Shown piece after piece: positions 24,833 through 42,662 of a stretch of DNA of 64,000 nt (position 1 is the stretch's first letter; every line of letters starts with the position of its first letter). This DNA is from Ramazzottius varieornatus. Its lineage: Eukaryota > Tardigrada > Eutardigrada > Parachela > Ramazzottiidae. A model generated the notes under the pieces. It was given only the letters and a program-made list of their open reading frames with translations, did not search any database and was not told where the DNA came from. Made by a program: the position numbers and the translations under genes. Location: contig BDGG01000004.1 in the NCBI GenBank assembly GCA_001949185.1, positions 4,001,777-4,065,776 on the forward strand, written 5' to 3'.

Positions 24833-27120
24833 TGCTATGGAGCCGGGCATCAGGGATGAAAGATGAGATAGCTTAGACTGTATTGGGACACAAGGTGTCA
24901 CAAAGCTCATTTTGGCCGGGTTAACGTTGGGTCCTCGGGTAATCTATCATCACACGACAGTGTTGGCACCCGAAACAAGATTGGCAATTACCCGCCGTTC
25001 CTTGACTTTGCTGGTATTCTGTATACTGTCACCATCACCCAGCCGCAGGTCAAATGTTGTTCTGAAGAACTGTTTCTTCTTTCGAGTGTCACGTCTGTGA
25101 TGGCACAAGTGCGAAAACACGCGCCAACGTTACGCCCAACGGGCTCTTCCGCATCTTGTTTTGCATGAGAGGTCTTCGCTGGCGTAACTTGAGAGGACTT
25201 TGCTTCTGTCATCGCTCTGATGGAACGCCACAGTACTGTGTGAATTTCGAGGGTTGTCCACGACCTTCTTTCTGGACAAATTTGTTTAGTTCGTTGTTTG
25301 AGAGTCGCTTGTTGTCAGTGAAATGCTCAGGCCCTCACGACACAGAAATCAGATTTCGCCAAACGGAATTGAAAAATAGTCTACAATAAGTTTGCTTCAG
25401 TTATGAACGAATTATGGAGTTCAGTCCTGTTAGATTCTATGGCCGGGTTCCGCGACCTGTCAACAAACAAATTAGCTATGCTAATGGTTTCATGGGGGTG
25501 AAGAAGTCTAACAAAAATGCGCGAGCTTGCTGGGAGAATGGTGAATCGCTGATGATAGTTCAAGTTCAATGGTGGTTGGAGCAGCCTGCACAGCCACAAG
25601 CTGATTCCATTAAAATGATCGTTTTGCGTCGGCAGTTAAAGCAACATCTGGGAGATTGATCTTTGGCAAAGGCGATTTGGGGAACACGATAGCATGTCGG
25701 TCTCTATCCATGGCCTTAACTGGTACTGCGCGCTTTACGAGCCCGTATCTTTCATATGCATGTCGTACAGTACTGTGCATCCGGGTCCCATTTGAGTTCA
25801 TGTCTTGTTCAAACCTGACTTCATTCTTTTTTTGTTTATTTTGAGCATGCCAATTGTCAAGGAAAGAACCAGCAGCCTTCTCGTGCGGTGTACGGGAAAA
25901 TCGACAAAATTTAATTGAGGCCTTCACAAGCCTGCATACTTCCGTACGACAACATATGTACGGTGCGCTGTACGCAGGTACATGACGTAGCGGTATTCTT
26001 GTTCTTGCTGACTTTCCCCCCACAATGACGGATGTCTCTTACTCGATAACAATCACTTCATCGGGGTTCAGAGTTTCTTGACAATCTTCACCACACTGTG
26101 GCATCTAAGGGATCACCATACAAAATGACTGAAGCTCGAACCCGGAAGAAGGCCTCTGGCTTGGTGCATGGGTTCTGTGCTTCGTGGAACTTCATCCAGA
26201 AAGTTCAGATTATCCAGAATAGCTGATGTAGTACTATGGTAGGATGTGAAGGGAACAAGCTGAGGCCCTAATCTCATTTCTGAGATGATAGAATGGGAGT
26301 AATGGGATAAACACTTGGACTGTTAAAGGAGCACCACTCCTATCATCTAAGCCTATTCATGCCTTCGAAATCCATGCGCTCAGTCTTTCTTCGGGACGCC
26401 TTTACGGCCAAACCGAGAGTCTAGTAACCAAAACCGTCGTCAACATTCCATGATGATTACAGTAACATATATGTCATCTGAATTCACCAGAAACTTTAAC
26501 TCGGTTATCTTCCTTGTCAATAAACGATGATCAGTATGGAAGACCAGTTTGAAAAACATGAATTAATATTGTTGTCGAATCCCTGCGCTCGTTTTTTTTC
26601 AAGGATACAATGTCGGCCATTGTACTGTGTATTGCTGTAATTACCCAGAACGGTCTAAACGGTTTGATGGAGACACGAAGTCTTGTCAGCCGGTCACGCT
26701 GTGTTGAGTTCGAATGTTTGTGGGACGTTACTGGTGTTCGCCATAACCGCCTGTATAACTGCAAGAACCAAGAGAGCTAGCTCTCCATGGTACGAACGAG
26801 CAGTGTATACAAGGATGTCATGCCGTACTCTAGCTTATGTCTTTCTCCTCTCTTAACGTTGAACAGTACAGAATGAAATCACAGAGCACCACAAGCGAAT
26901 ATGTCAGACGTCCAGGAAGCAATTCATGTGGCATTTGGCTCACGGGAGGCAGCGACTCGAACTTGTCGCGGGGTTATGCGTGTTCTGCTTTTGACATTCT
27001 GAATCAGTATAGATGAACCGGTTCCGGTGGTACCGCAATCTGAGCTCGTATTCTTATTCAACTCAGGTAGTTAGAATTCTGTGACTGGTACTTCTGTCCA
27101 CAGCCACAGGTCATTATGAC

Positions 27121-27248
27121 TCAGGAGATGCGCAAATGTCACCGGATGCGAATGTTTTTTTCCCAGTGGCGCGGGCTGTCAGCCAACAACAGTAAAAACG
27201 TGCGTCACTTGAAGTAGCACCCTAGTTCAATTCAGTTGCTCACGTCCC
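27121..27248 (-). repeat. Fold-back repeat copy 3
   Basis: Inner arms TTTTTCCCAGTGGCGCG and CGTGCGTCACTTGAAG flank a loop TCAGCCAACAACAGTAAA. Outer arms are degraded. Intergenic. Confidence 0.7.
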
Positions 27249-29134
27249 ACTTATTTCCTCTTGGTAAACTTAAGATTTAAGAATGAAACCAGAAACTTTC
27301 ACCGATGGTTTTTCGAGGCGTAACCGTCGCTGGTTCTTGGTGATGCTCATTGAAATGCTCTTTCCAGCCAAAAATTGCAACGCGAATTGACTTGTACCAC
27401 ATACACTCGTGACCTGGTTTCCATCCAGATAGACTTCCTTGTTCAACAGCAAGACATCCGGTTGTGGTTGCACAGATATACGAAGACGATCGTAGAGACC
27501 CTGACGGATCCTATCTTGCCAAGCTCATCGAGCGGTATATCTTTATATGATCGTGAAGTGGAAAGACATTAGGGTTCGATATTAGGCCATTGTGGGCGGA
27601 AGATGACTAAACTTGCCTGTGTTTTTGAGGTCAAATGGAGTATAGAAGCCAGAAACAACGTTTGGCTCATCCCTTTCAGCATTTCATAAGGAGCGAAATT
27701 GATTGCAGCGCAACACAGGCGGAAGACAAAGTTGCCTTTGTAAATATGTCTGGCCTAGAGCGTAAATCTAATCAAGTCTAAAGCGATGGATTTTTGCATG
27801 AAATTTCCCCTGATCGAACTTTTCATTTCGCTGAATGGAAGGATGTTCATTTTTGTGCAAGTTTCCCAGCAAGCGCCTCGATGTGTTGTGTGAGTAATAC
27901 TGTATCTGCGCTCTCTTCCCTTTGTTGGTACTGCGAACTTCGTGAAATTGACCATCCTTCCCCCCTTCGCACTGATTTTACTGTGGTTATTCCGCTAGCG
28001 TTGTGACTATATGCCACCATGAGGAGCTTGAGGGCCGAGGTCAGTTGCCTTATCTTCGGTCACAGGAAGTAATCGACTTTATCGTCTTCGGGCTCCGTCG
28101 CTAATGATAATATAAGCTAATTATCCGCGCCATCATTTTCTTCACCGCCGTCAGAGTATACAAGTCTATACAATACTAGCTGGCAGAGAATCGCTAGAAG
28201 ATGTTATGTGGATTGAGGTATAGTGCAAAGAGATCTCGATCCCGGTCGTTTTAGTACGAGGCTTTCGCGAAAATTTGAACCCTTGAAACTTCTGTAGACA
28301 ATAGTTCGCCCTGAACGACCATAGCCGCGAAGTTGTCAATGGTTATATCCTTCTGAGAGTGTCGCCATCTAGAGTGGGCATTGACTGCTACAGTAATGGC
28401 TGGCCATGCGCCCAGCCAACCCGGCGTGGCGGGAAGAATCGCATTGATGGAATCTGAATATTCTTTAACTTATCGAGAACTTATTAAAATCTGAGTATGC
28501 GTAGTCCGTCTTTACAAGAGTCTGTCTCGATTATTGTGCCAATGGGTTGAGGACAGGCAAAGACCGTTGTTGGCTTAGGTGGCACATGTGTCAGTGGGAG
28601 GAATTGAGCATGAGGTCCACATTAATACGGAGACACTACCCGATATTGCTTGGCTTAAGGGTGTGTTTTCCTGACAACGTCAGGCAAAGCAGGTAAAACA
28701 TTCCATTATTTTACGACCCACAATTTAACAGCACGGACCGCGAAGACAATATAACTGCGAACTCCGTGAAGGAACCCAGCTCACGCGCACATGCTGCCAA
28801 CAGATGCTCGTATTTCACTACGCAAATAAGCTGATGAGCAATGTGACTCTTTTATGAACAATATAGCAATATACATACGTGGCGAATGATCCCTCTTCAA
28901 GCCCATAGTCCTTTTTTCCGGGCTTTGTCAGAAACGTGTTTGGAGAGGATATGCTCGCACAAGCTCACATGTTGACCCATTGTTCTATGTGTACACACCG
29001 TTGGTAGGACTCTGTTGTTTCCCACTTCCGGCCAAAAGACATGAGCCAAGCCGCCAGCTCTGTAGTACAGAGACGATTATCCATACAGACGAGTATTTTC
29101 TTATAGAAAGTTTTGATTGCTACCGGCATCGGTT

Positions 29135-29262
29135 TGGGAGGCCCGCAAACAAACTCGGGCCTATTTTACCTCAAATGGCGCACGTTTCTAGCCTTTGACA
29201 GTGAAAAGTGCGCCGCTTGAGATTGCAATCGTCTCCCGATTGTTTTTGACGGCCTTCCAATC
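29135..29262 (-). repeat. Fold-back repeat copy 4
   Basis: Inner arms CTCAAATGGCGCAC and GTGCGCCGCTTGAG flank a loop TAGCCTTTGACAGTGAAA. Outer arms GGGAGGCCCGCAAACAA and TTGTTTTTGACGGCCTTCC still pair. It lies about 0.8 kb upstream of the TRPC start. Confidence 0.78.
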
Positions 29263-30051
29263 GAGGCAATGTAAAATGACAACCCAGTATCAAAGTTATC
29301 GTGCATAACTTATTATGGACTAAATTTTGATTCACGAAGAGCAAAATGTGGAGATTATTCTACAGAGAGGAACTAGTCATTAGTTGTTTCAGCGAATAAT
29401 CAAATTAATTTGCCCGTTTGTGGTGCGATGTGCACGAGGGATTAGCTGGCGTGGGGAATATCTAAATCTCGATCAGGTTTTGCAACACAAAGTTGGGTGG
29501 CCGCATATAGCCTGCTGCGTGAAGGATTACAGTTTACGGCATGTTGTGGGAGTAAGAGGCATGGGGTATATTTACGCTCGTGCCTAATATGCGGAAACGC
29601 TTTATGGGCAATTACGCCCTTGACCGTAGCATGTTTAAAAAGTCATCAGGCGCGTTGAAGAGTTCTGACATGCTCTTCCTTTTTGTGGTTACAGATGTCG
29701 GGTTTCTGGAAGCTCAGAATAAGTGCTGGGCGTCGTCTCAGTGGGTACTATGCATCTGCCATGTTGCGTATGATCGAGTCGGCATAATGGGCGCACTTCT
29801 TCAGTTGAGTAAGCTGGAGATTATCGCCGGCTAGTATAGAATGCCAGTGCGGTGCATATTTGTCGTAGTACCATTCGTCTTCCGTTTGCGAGATGCCAGT
29901 GGTTCAGTTCAAGGACGGCACAAATGGCTGCTGGTCTGTACCAGTGGAGAACTCGCTCGACTCGAGGCTGTAGTAGTGGAATCGAATCAGTGAAGAAATA
30001 TTCCGGCGATATTTGTGTGGCTGTAAGACAGTGATCGGCCATTAGTTTACG

Positions 30052-36560
<6,509 letters not shown>

Positions 36561-37004
36561 AAGGCTGTTTGTTTACATAGACCTGTTACTTTACGAAGAG
36601 ATTATCCGCTGTGGCTTTCTTTGTTCGTTCTTTCTCAATGCATTGCATCCGGTGCTTCCAGTTTCACGATGCGTTTGATTTTTTATTGACTGATCCCATT
36701 GTGAATGACGGGTCTCAGAGTTTAGATCTGTTGCTTCCTGCCGAAGTAAAGTTTTCGGTGTACTGTACTGGTCTTTAAATGTTGTGGGAATATTTTGATA
36801 CAATGCACCGGAGCAGTCGGGGTGTCTATGGAGACATCGTTTGACTGATTGGTAATCTGCGCTTGGGAAACTTCACTGTTGACAGCCCCGACAGGATCGG
36901 CAGTAGAGCTGAAGGCTCTGCTGCTGCAGACAGTGAGGGTTTTTTGCCGTCTCCTTCCAGAGGACGTTTTGAGTCTCGAGAGATGTCAGCTTGTCCACTG
37001 AGCG
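36561..37004. other. TRPC 3' flank
   Basis: This is the spacer between the TRPC stop and the stop of the opposite-strand 111-residue gene. It should hold both 3' UTRs. A plus-strand open frame overlapping 36863-37207 is better explained as a shadow of that minus-strand gene. Confidence 0.5.
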
Positions 37005-37434
37005 CTAGCCGGATCTATCCAACAACAGAATGTCACTGTGCTCGACATCCAACCATGTACCGTTTCCCAGAAGCCGATCACTTTCCCGTGGATCTTCCAA
37101 TGCCGCCAGAGGGTCCATTTCCAGGTTCTCTGGTAGAAGTATGGCCGGTCAAGAAGGGTACTCTGACGTCAGCAATGACTTCCGACGGTGTCACTGACAT
37201 GACATGATTTGACATGACAATACCAACCTGCTGCCTGGATGCCGTCATGCCCATCGCATAAAATTTTGCCTCCCGAGTTCCGACTTCGTCGTTCTTAGTC
37301 CTGAAATCAAATCCTACCGAGTGGAAATCTGGTGTGTTGGATCTAGCGACAAGTCTGCCAGGAAACTTTGGAGATCCTGGATCATTAGTGTCGGTAATTG
37401 GACTTGTCGCAAAAGGAGACCACATCGGAGCCAT
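37005..37434 (-). CDS. Uncharacterised 111-residue protein
   Basis: Two exons, 37434-37224 and 37129-37005, join in phase 1 with consensus borders (GTATTG...CTACCAG) to 111 residues. The protein starts MAPMWSPFATSPITDTNDPG and ends HSDILLLDRSG. The middle (RSNTPDFHSVGFDFRTKNDE) is polar and not repetitive. The second exon is acidic (ENLEMDPLAALEDPRESDRL). There is no signal peptide, membrane segment, cysteine pattern or catalytic motif. I do not recognise the family. The support is the clean splice closure, the absence of stops and the head-to-head position with THUMPD1. Without splicing, the first frame would run to 37078 and give 118 residues, which I consider less likely. Confidence 0.55.
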
Positions 37435-37522
37435 CTGTCCTGATCGTTGACTTCTGAGTGCTGCTTTCACGTTACGGTCTGTTTCTCTGTGTTCGTTCGC
37501 AGTTAGCAAGTCAAGCTTGAGG
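37435..37522. promoter_or_regulatory. Bidirectional promoter region
   Basis: Only 88 bp separate the ATG of the minus-strand 111-residue gene (37434) from the ATG of THUMPD1 (37523). Both 5' UTRs and core promoters must overlap here or extend into the opposite gene. No TATA box is obvious. Confidence 0.45.
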
Positions 37523-38683
37523 ATGCCTAACCGAAGTCAGAAGCGGAAGTACTTCCAGCCGAAGCAAGGGCAAGACAAGCGACCAAAGCGAGAAGAGCTT
37601 GTGCCGGGAATGAGTGGGTAAGTCCGCTTACGAAGTGACTTTTCCGACTTCTCCGCCATAAACGTCTTGGGATGAATACCGCAAACGCTGCTTAGTACCG
37701 TGCTTCTCATTTGCAGGTTTCTGATCAGTTGCTCACAGGGCAATGAAGTACGATGCGTTCGAGAAGCTTACGACATCCTCAACGAATACATGGACATCGA
37801 GATGAGCAAGCCGGAGGACGGTTCCGGCGGAAGAAACTCAGAAGACTTGAAGCCAGTAGCCACAGCTGAGACTCCACTATCGACCAAGACCGAGCCGGAA
37901 GCTCCAGAGGACGACGCTGAGAAAGCCTTAGCAGCTGAGATGGCCGAGTTCCGCACAGGTGCTGGCATCGAAGAAAGGAAAGCCAGGTTCAAAGCGATCG
38001 ACTCCGGCTGCAGCAACCTAGTCTTCATCTCATCCGCCGTCACCGATCCTTGCCGGTTCGCTTTCGACATTCTTAGTGACATTCACAAGTCTGGAAAGGG
38101 TCGAGCCAGGTACATGCAGCGTCTCTTTCCCGTGGTAGCAACGTGCAGGGCTGACTTGGAATCGGTCAAGAAGACGGCAAGTACCGCTTTGACGAAGTAC
38201 TTCACACCTCCTGAGAGCAAGAGTTACTTAATACTGTACAAAGCAAGGAATTCCGCTTCGGCACTAGGTCGGGACTCGATCATTGAGGTTGTGGGTGGCG
38301 TGATCAAGGCTATCAACCCAGAGTGCACGGCGAACTTGAGTGATCCGGACTACGCAGTCTCCGTGGATATCATCAAGACCATGTGCTGTATTAGTGTCTT
38401 CCGTGACTTCAGCAAACTGAAGAAGTATAATATCCATGTGGAGGAAGTGCAAGCACCGGGCCACAGTCGAGTCAAGGAGGAAACCAAAGGTAAAAACGGT
38501 GATACTCGATCTGAAATTCTGGATCGCCTGAATGAAGTAGAGTCCACCAAAGCAGAGTCTGACAAATCACAAGCAGTGGCAGAAGCTGAACAACCTAATG
38601 GTAAACCTAATCATACTGTTCCTGCGGCAAGCTTTTTCGCGACGACGGAAGTCCTGAGCACTACTACTGTAGAAGCTATATGA
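37523..38683 (+). CDS. THUMPD1: THUMP domain protein 1 (tRNA acetylation adaptor)
   Basis: THUMPD1 (yeast Tan1) binds tRNA and assists NAT10/Kre33 in forming N4-acetylcytidine at position 12 of tRNA-Ser and tRNA-Leu. Two exons, 37523-37617 and 37717-38683, give 353 residues. The N-terminus is short and basic (MPNRSQKRKYFQPKQGQDKR), as in the human protein. Conserved landmarks are GFLISCSQGNEVRCVREAYD, an acidic stretch, SGCSNLVFIS, RYMQRLFPVVATCRADLESV, and the THUMP core KSYLILYKARNSA, RDSIIEVVGGVIKAINPECT and VSVDIIKTMCCISV. The C-terminal 80 residues are charged and low-complexity, again as in the family. The start directly follows the shared promoter. Identification is confident. Confidence 0.92.
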
Positions 38684-38950
38684 AATTTTTGCATGATCAG
38701 TGACAGAGAAACTTGTTACTAGTTAACTACGTACTTGTACCACTGGAATAGTTTGAGCAGTTTCCGATCAGTTGTTTTTGTTAGAAGAAAATTCAAACAC
38801 GAAACCGCTCGCACGTGGGAGACGATAAAACGGTAAACAGGTGAAATTGAGCAGGTAAAACATAAACAAGTACGGTATCAATAAAAAAATCAGAGAAATC
38901 AAAATGAATACAGTAAGACGTGCAAGCGCAGCTGAGCTTGACTGTTTCAG

Positions 38951-41900
38951 CTATCCCGGTATTAGACACAACAGCACTCTTTCTTGAGCAATCGCAGCCA
39001 ATTCCTGGACGAACTCCGACAGAATGACTGCGCTATATGCGGCACTCTTCATTCGAGCGGCTTCAGAAGGGTTCTTTGTGTTAAGTCCACTTGTCCTTCT
39101 GCCCCTCAAGTCATCTTTGCCGTGTTCCTCAACCGACTCGTCACTTTCTGCCAGGATACTGTCTGCTAGGACAGTATCCGACCTGTCATCCTGCGTTGAG
39201 TTAGGCTTTCGAAAGAAGTTCGCGAATGAGTGAGGCTTTTCCGGAATAGCCGAAGCTAGCAGAGGTGCTTCAGATGTAGGGGAGGGCGGTTGGACAGTGC
39301 GAAGTAACATTGACCGGTACGTTCGTTCCATGATGATCTTTCCGGTAGTGGTAGGCGGTATGGCGAAGTCAACAGAAGACTTCAACGAAGCCAAAACCTA
39401 AAAACCAGCGGAAGACCTTTCGATAGCTCATGGTCTTACCTACCTGCATACACATTCAAGCAGGTGTCACATGGTGGAGTGTATGCAGGTGTACCAGAAA
39501 CGTGGTCGAGTGCTCGCGGACTTCGCGAATAATTCGCCGAACTGAAAAGAAGATCCTCTGTACCTGGAGTAATGATCGCCTGGATTCTTTACTGTTGTCA
39601 GCGCGTTCAAACAACGCTGACCATATCGATCCATGTGGGAAGAGCGCGAGACGACTAATGAGGCCTGTTAGCTGTAAGGTGGAGTAGATGTCGTTCTGGA
39701 GCATGTGGTCAAGCCTGTATAGTAAACTGGAAACGAACGGGCCCAAAGTCCAAATTCCATACCACTTCAGGTCTACAAGACTGAAACGTTTAACAACGGA
39801 ACAAGCAAGGCCAAAACAGGAGCTTCAATTTACCCACCGGGATTAACTTTCAGCAGGGAAGTTACGGCGATAGCCGAAGAAGTCGACAACACCGGAGACC
39901 CAACTTCCGGGTCTACGGCAAAGGCGTCCCAGCAGGCCTTGAGCTTGTGTCGCGCACACATCAGATAGGTTGCATATTCCGGTAAAGTCAATGGTGGTTC
40001 TTGTAATGAAGTGCTTTCTGAGATGAGGGGTTTTTCCAGCGGCTTCTTCCCCATGAACTTCTGGAAAACAGTTGTCGGATTGTCTGAAACTGGGACTTCG
40101 ACTGCCTTATTCTCCCAAGCGAAGTCCAAGGTTTGGCAGCATTCGGGGATGAAAGACAAAAGTTCCTGAGCAAGAGCCAGATCATCGAAGACATCACGGT
40201 CTGCTGGTTGTGAACGAGACGACTGCTCTTCCGTCGTGAAATACCTGCATTTCAAATGGACGTCGAAAAGTGTACACACGCCGTAAATGTTAAAACGGCT
40301 TACCGTAGTACGAGGAAATGGAGTACCGGTGGATAGTTCAGTTCGAGCATAGTATGGAAGAACGACATCGTCACCGAAGACAACTGTTATTAAACAAACC
40401 GCATAAGGCTCATTAGCTCAAGAGCACTGAGCAGTCATTTCGAGACTCACTTTGTTAGTCGCGCTGAGCATATTTCCAAGAACCACATCTAACAGAGGCC
40501 GATCTCCTGCGAGAATTCCCATCAGATAATGGCAAACGCTTTCTTGAAGACGAGCATCCTCCAGGGTCTGAATGGTGTAGTGGAAGAAAGCGATGGACGA
40601 TACAGACTCTTCTACGTTTGTCTGAGCGAGGGAAGGAGTGATGATTGGGAGAAGGAACACTGCAGAAACATCGGACAAAACCATTAATTCTTCAATAAAA
40701 GACAGAAGCTTTTTACCCAACGCAAATAAGCTGTACAGATTTCCCGTACATTCTTGGAATCGCCGGATAAAGGTTTCCTGTATGGTCATGTGGGACAGCT
40801 TCATGGTCGCATTACAGAACTCGACATACTCTGTGAAGTGCTGAATATCTCTGGAACGAAAGACATCAGTAGGCTCAACACGATGCCAACCTGGACCGGA
40901 AGTGAAGGGGAGGTCTTGTGGCAGGGAAAGGTAGAAGGTACTCAGTCCATTAACGAGAACCTAAACACGCCAAGTTACCTTAAGATTCCCGAAACATTCA
41001 ATAAAACAAAAACTATCACCACAAAGCCTATGGACCTGCCATGTACTACCTGACAGAAGCTCGATCTTTCGGCAATATGGTGACTCAGCTTGTCGTTTGT
41101 CTGCAGAATTCGAAGTAAAGCCAGGACTGCTGAACGGGCGAGCTGCCCGGTCTCTCCAGGATTGTGGATGTGCGGAAACAGGTAGGAAAGTAACTTCAAC
41201 CTGGAAACAAGCGAAAATAAACAAAAGGAGATATGTCATCCACAAGTAGGACTGCTTCACCTACTCGCTTATGTCGTCTGCGGAAGAGAGATCAGCTTCC
41301 GGGTCCCCTTTCACGATGAACAGTTCTAGAAGATCAGGTGCCTGCTTCAAGCAGTACGTCAGTTCGTTCATCACTGTCATCATTTTCCGATCGGTTTCCG
41401 CATTTCGTGATGCCGTGCAAGCGTCAAACAGGCCGAGTAGTGGGCTGAGTATTGACTCGTTCGACAGAAGACGAGGGTCTCTCAAGCAGGAAGACACTAA
41501 TGTCTCGAAGATACGCAGAAGATTCCACCGCAGCATCAAGGCCGCACCCTCCGGACAGCTTCGGTGCACGGTGTAATTCAAAGTCTTCAGCAACAGGTTC
41601 TCGGATATCACATATTCTAACACCTCGTCTTCCAGAAGAATCGGTGATGACTCGCGGTCGGTCACTGCGACAGAGCTAATCTAGAAGAAATGAATCCGTC
41701 AACTCTCCAAACTGGTCGTAATTATCTGATTCAAATGCAAATGAAGCCTTGCGAAACATTTAGCCATGATCGAACTCACTTCCGGCACTTCCCTCTCCGG
41801 CGATGGACTCTGTCGCAGCTGGATTCGCGCGACGGCGGCTGCAAGGGAAGAAATGATTTGGTCAAAGAAGCTGTTCAGTTTGCTAATCACCGCAGTCGAC

Positions 41901-42106
41901 TGCAAGTCCCGACTGATGTTCGGTGAGAGAATGGTAGCTTGGTAGTGCGTGTTCGAACGTTCTGTATCTTCAAGCACCATCACGTTGTCCAATGGAGCGA
42001 GAACATCGGCAACCTTGGTCCAGGTTGACTTGACCTCTTCTAGAGCCGACTGACGAGATTCCGCGATCGACAGCTTACGGGGAGACTTTTGCGATTCCGT
42101 GGCCAT
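38951..42106 (-). CDS. FHIP2: FHIP2-type FTS/Hook-interacting protein (FAM160B)
   Basis: FHIP proteins join FTS and Hook proteins in the FHF complex, which links endosomal cargo to dynein. Eight exons close to 883 residues: 42106-41780, 41680-41265, 41200-41050, 40960-40451, 40383-40304, 40244-39834, 39780-39471 and 39397-38951. The protein is an all-helical repeat fold with short signatures: LLKTLNYTVHRSCPEGAALM, SYLFPHIHNPGETGQ, GLSTFYLSLPQDLPF, the family motif NDIYSTLQLTGLISRLALFP and the C-terminal EFVQELAAIAQERV (vertebrate FHIP2 ends in a similar KELAAIA segment). The start MATESQKSPRKLS is the first in-frame ATG. The donor at 39470 sits inside a hairpin (separate entry). The 5' end faces the INTS11 gene about 1.7 kb away; the 3' end converges with THUMPD1 within 267 bp. 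Confidence 0.85.
39441..39491. repeat. Hairpin across the last FHIP2 5' splice site
   Basis: TACCTGCATACAC (39441-39453) is complementary to GTGTATGCAGGTG (39479-39491) over 12 bp, with a 25-bp loop. The inferred donor of the penultimate FHIP2 exon (GTGACA at 39470) lies in the loop, and a competing donor-like GTAGGT lies just beyond the stem. Confidence 0.7.
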
Positions 42107-42484
42107 CCTGATCCCCGCAGCAAGCACTTAAAATGTCAACAGCCTTGCTCTGGAAAAGAACCGCGCATCAACGTACGAATGCCAGGTCGTTGGAGCCGGA
42201 CAACCAATGCTCTGGAAGACGGAACGACCAGAAGTGGAGGTTCATCAAACTCTCTTACGATCTTAAAATAAGCCCCAAGGGTGCATTGGCAAGGCTCGAT
42301 TTCCTGTAACGGTTCGGTCGGCTTCTTATAAACTAGCTGAACCGTATTTGCAACCCGGCGTGTGCTTCGTTGGCTTACGTTCCCCTTACGGCTACGGCTA
42401 GGCTAGTCCCGGGAATGGTGAGAATCCGACCACCCTAAATGGTTCTGATATACAAAAGGTGGAAATTCCCATACTGGAAGAAAG

Positions 42485-42512
42485 GGTGGGAACGGCAAGG
42501 TGGGAACGGCAG
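42485..42512. repeat. 14-bp tandem duplication GGTGGGAACGGCAA
   Basis: Two adjacent copies differ at the last base. They are part of the GGAA-rich block upstream of FHIP2 and INTS11. Confidence 0.8.
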
Positions 42513-42618
42513 GATGGAAAAGCTGGGAACAAGCAATAGGGTGGAAATCTCGGTTTCCGAAGCACAGCTGGATGGTAGGAAAAAGGTTGTGAATTCCAGG
42601 CCAAATGCCTTTGGATTG

Positions 42619-42662
42619 GAAAATAGGAAAGGAATTCCTAATATTCCAATTTTCCTATTTTC
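42619..42662. repeat. Inverted repeat GAAAATAGGAAA / TTTCCTATTTTC
   Basis: Perfect 12-bp arms are separated by 20 bp that themselves contain the palindrome GGAATTCC. This could form a hairpin or be the remnant of a small element. Confidence 0.75.

Larger units (their letters stand above)
20044..30051. other. 10-kb gene desert between divergent DOT1 and TRPC
   Basis: Shared upstream region of DOT1 (-) and TRPC (+). I recognise no conserved protein. Short pieces with some coding flavour occur on the plus strand between 20631 and 21537 (for example MEEPLGGMFEDREIQRHF at 20938 and TRMFRTLEGRDELDSR before a splice-like site near 21540). They do not assemble into a gene and could be relics. Longer open frames at 23395-23769(-) and 25610-26023(-) lack any known motif. 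Three fold-back repeat copies lie here (24.7, 27.1 and 29.1 kb). Regulatory elements are expected but not identifiable by eye. Confidence 0.5.

Noticed and set aside
25610-26023. 137-residue minus-strand open frame in the gene desert
   Set aside because: No domain, no splice sites, mixed composition and no neighbouring exons; consistent with chance.
36863-37207. 114-residue plus-strand open frame
   Set aside because: It overlaps both exons of the minus-strand 111-residue gene, has no splice context and looks like its antisense shadow.
39542-39563. Possible 22-nt intron in FHIP2 (GTACAG...TTTTCAG)
   Set aside because: Removing it breaks the frame, whereas reading through gives VQRIFFSVRRIIREV, which fits the helical FHIP C-terminal region and reaches the donor at 39470 in phase.
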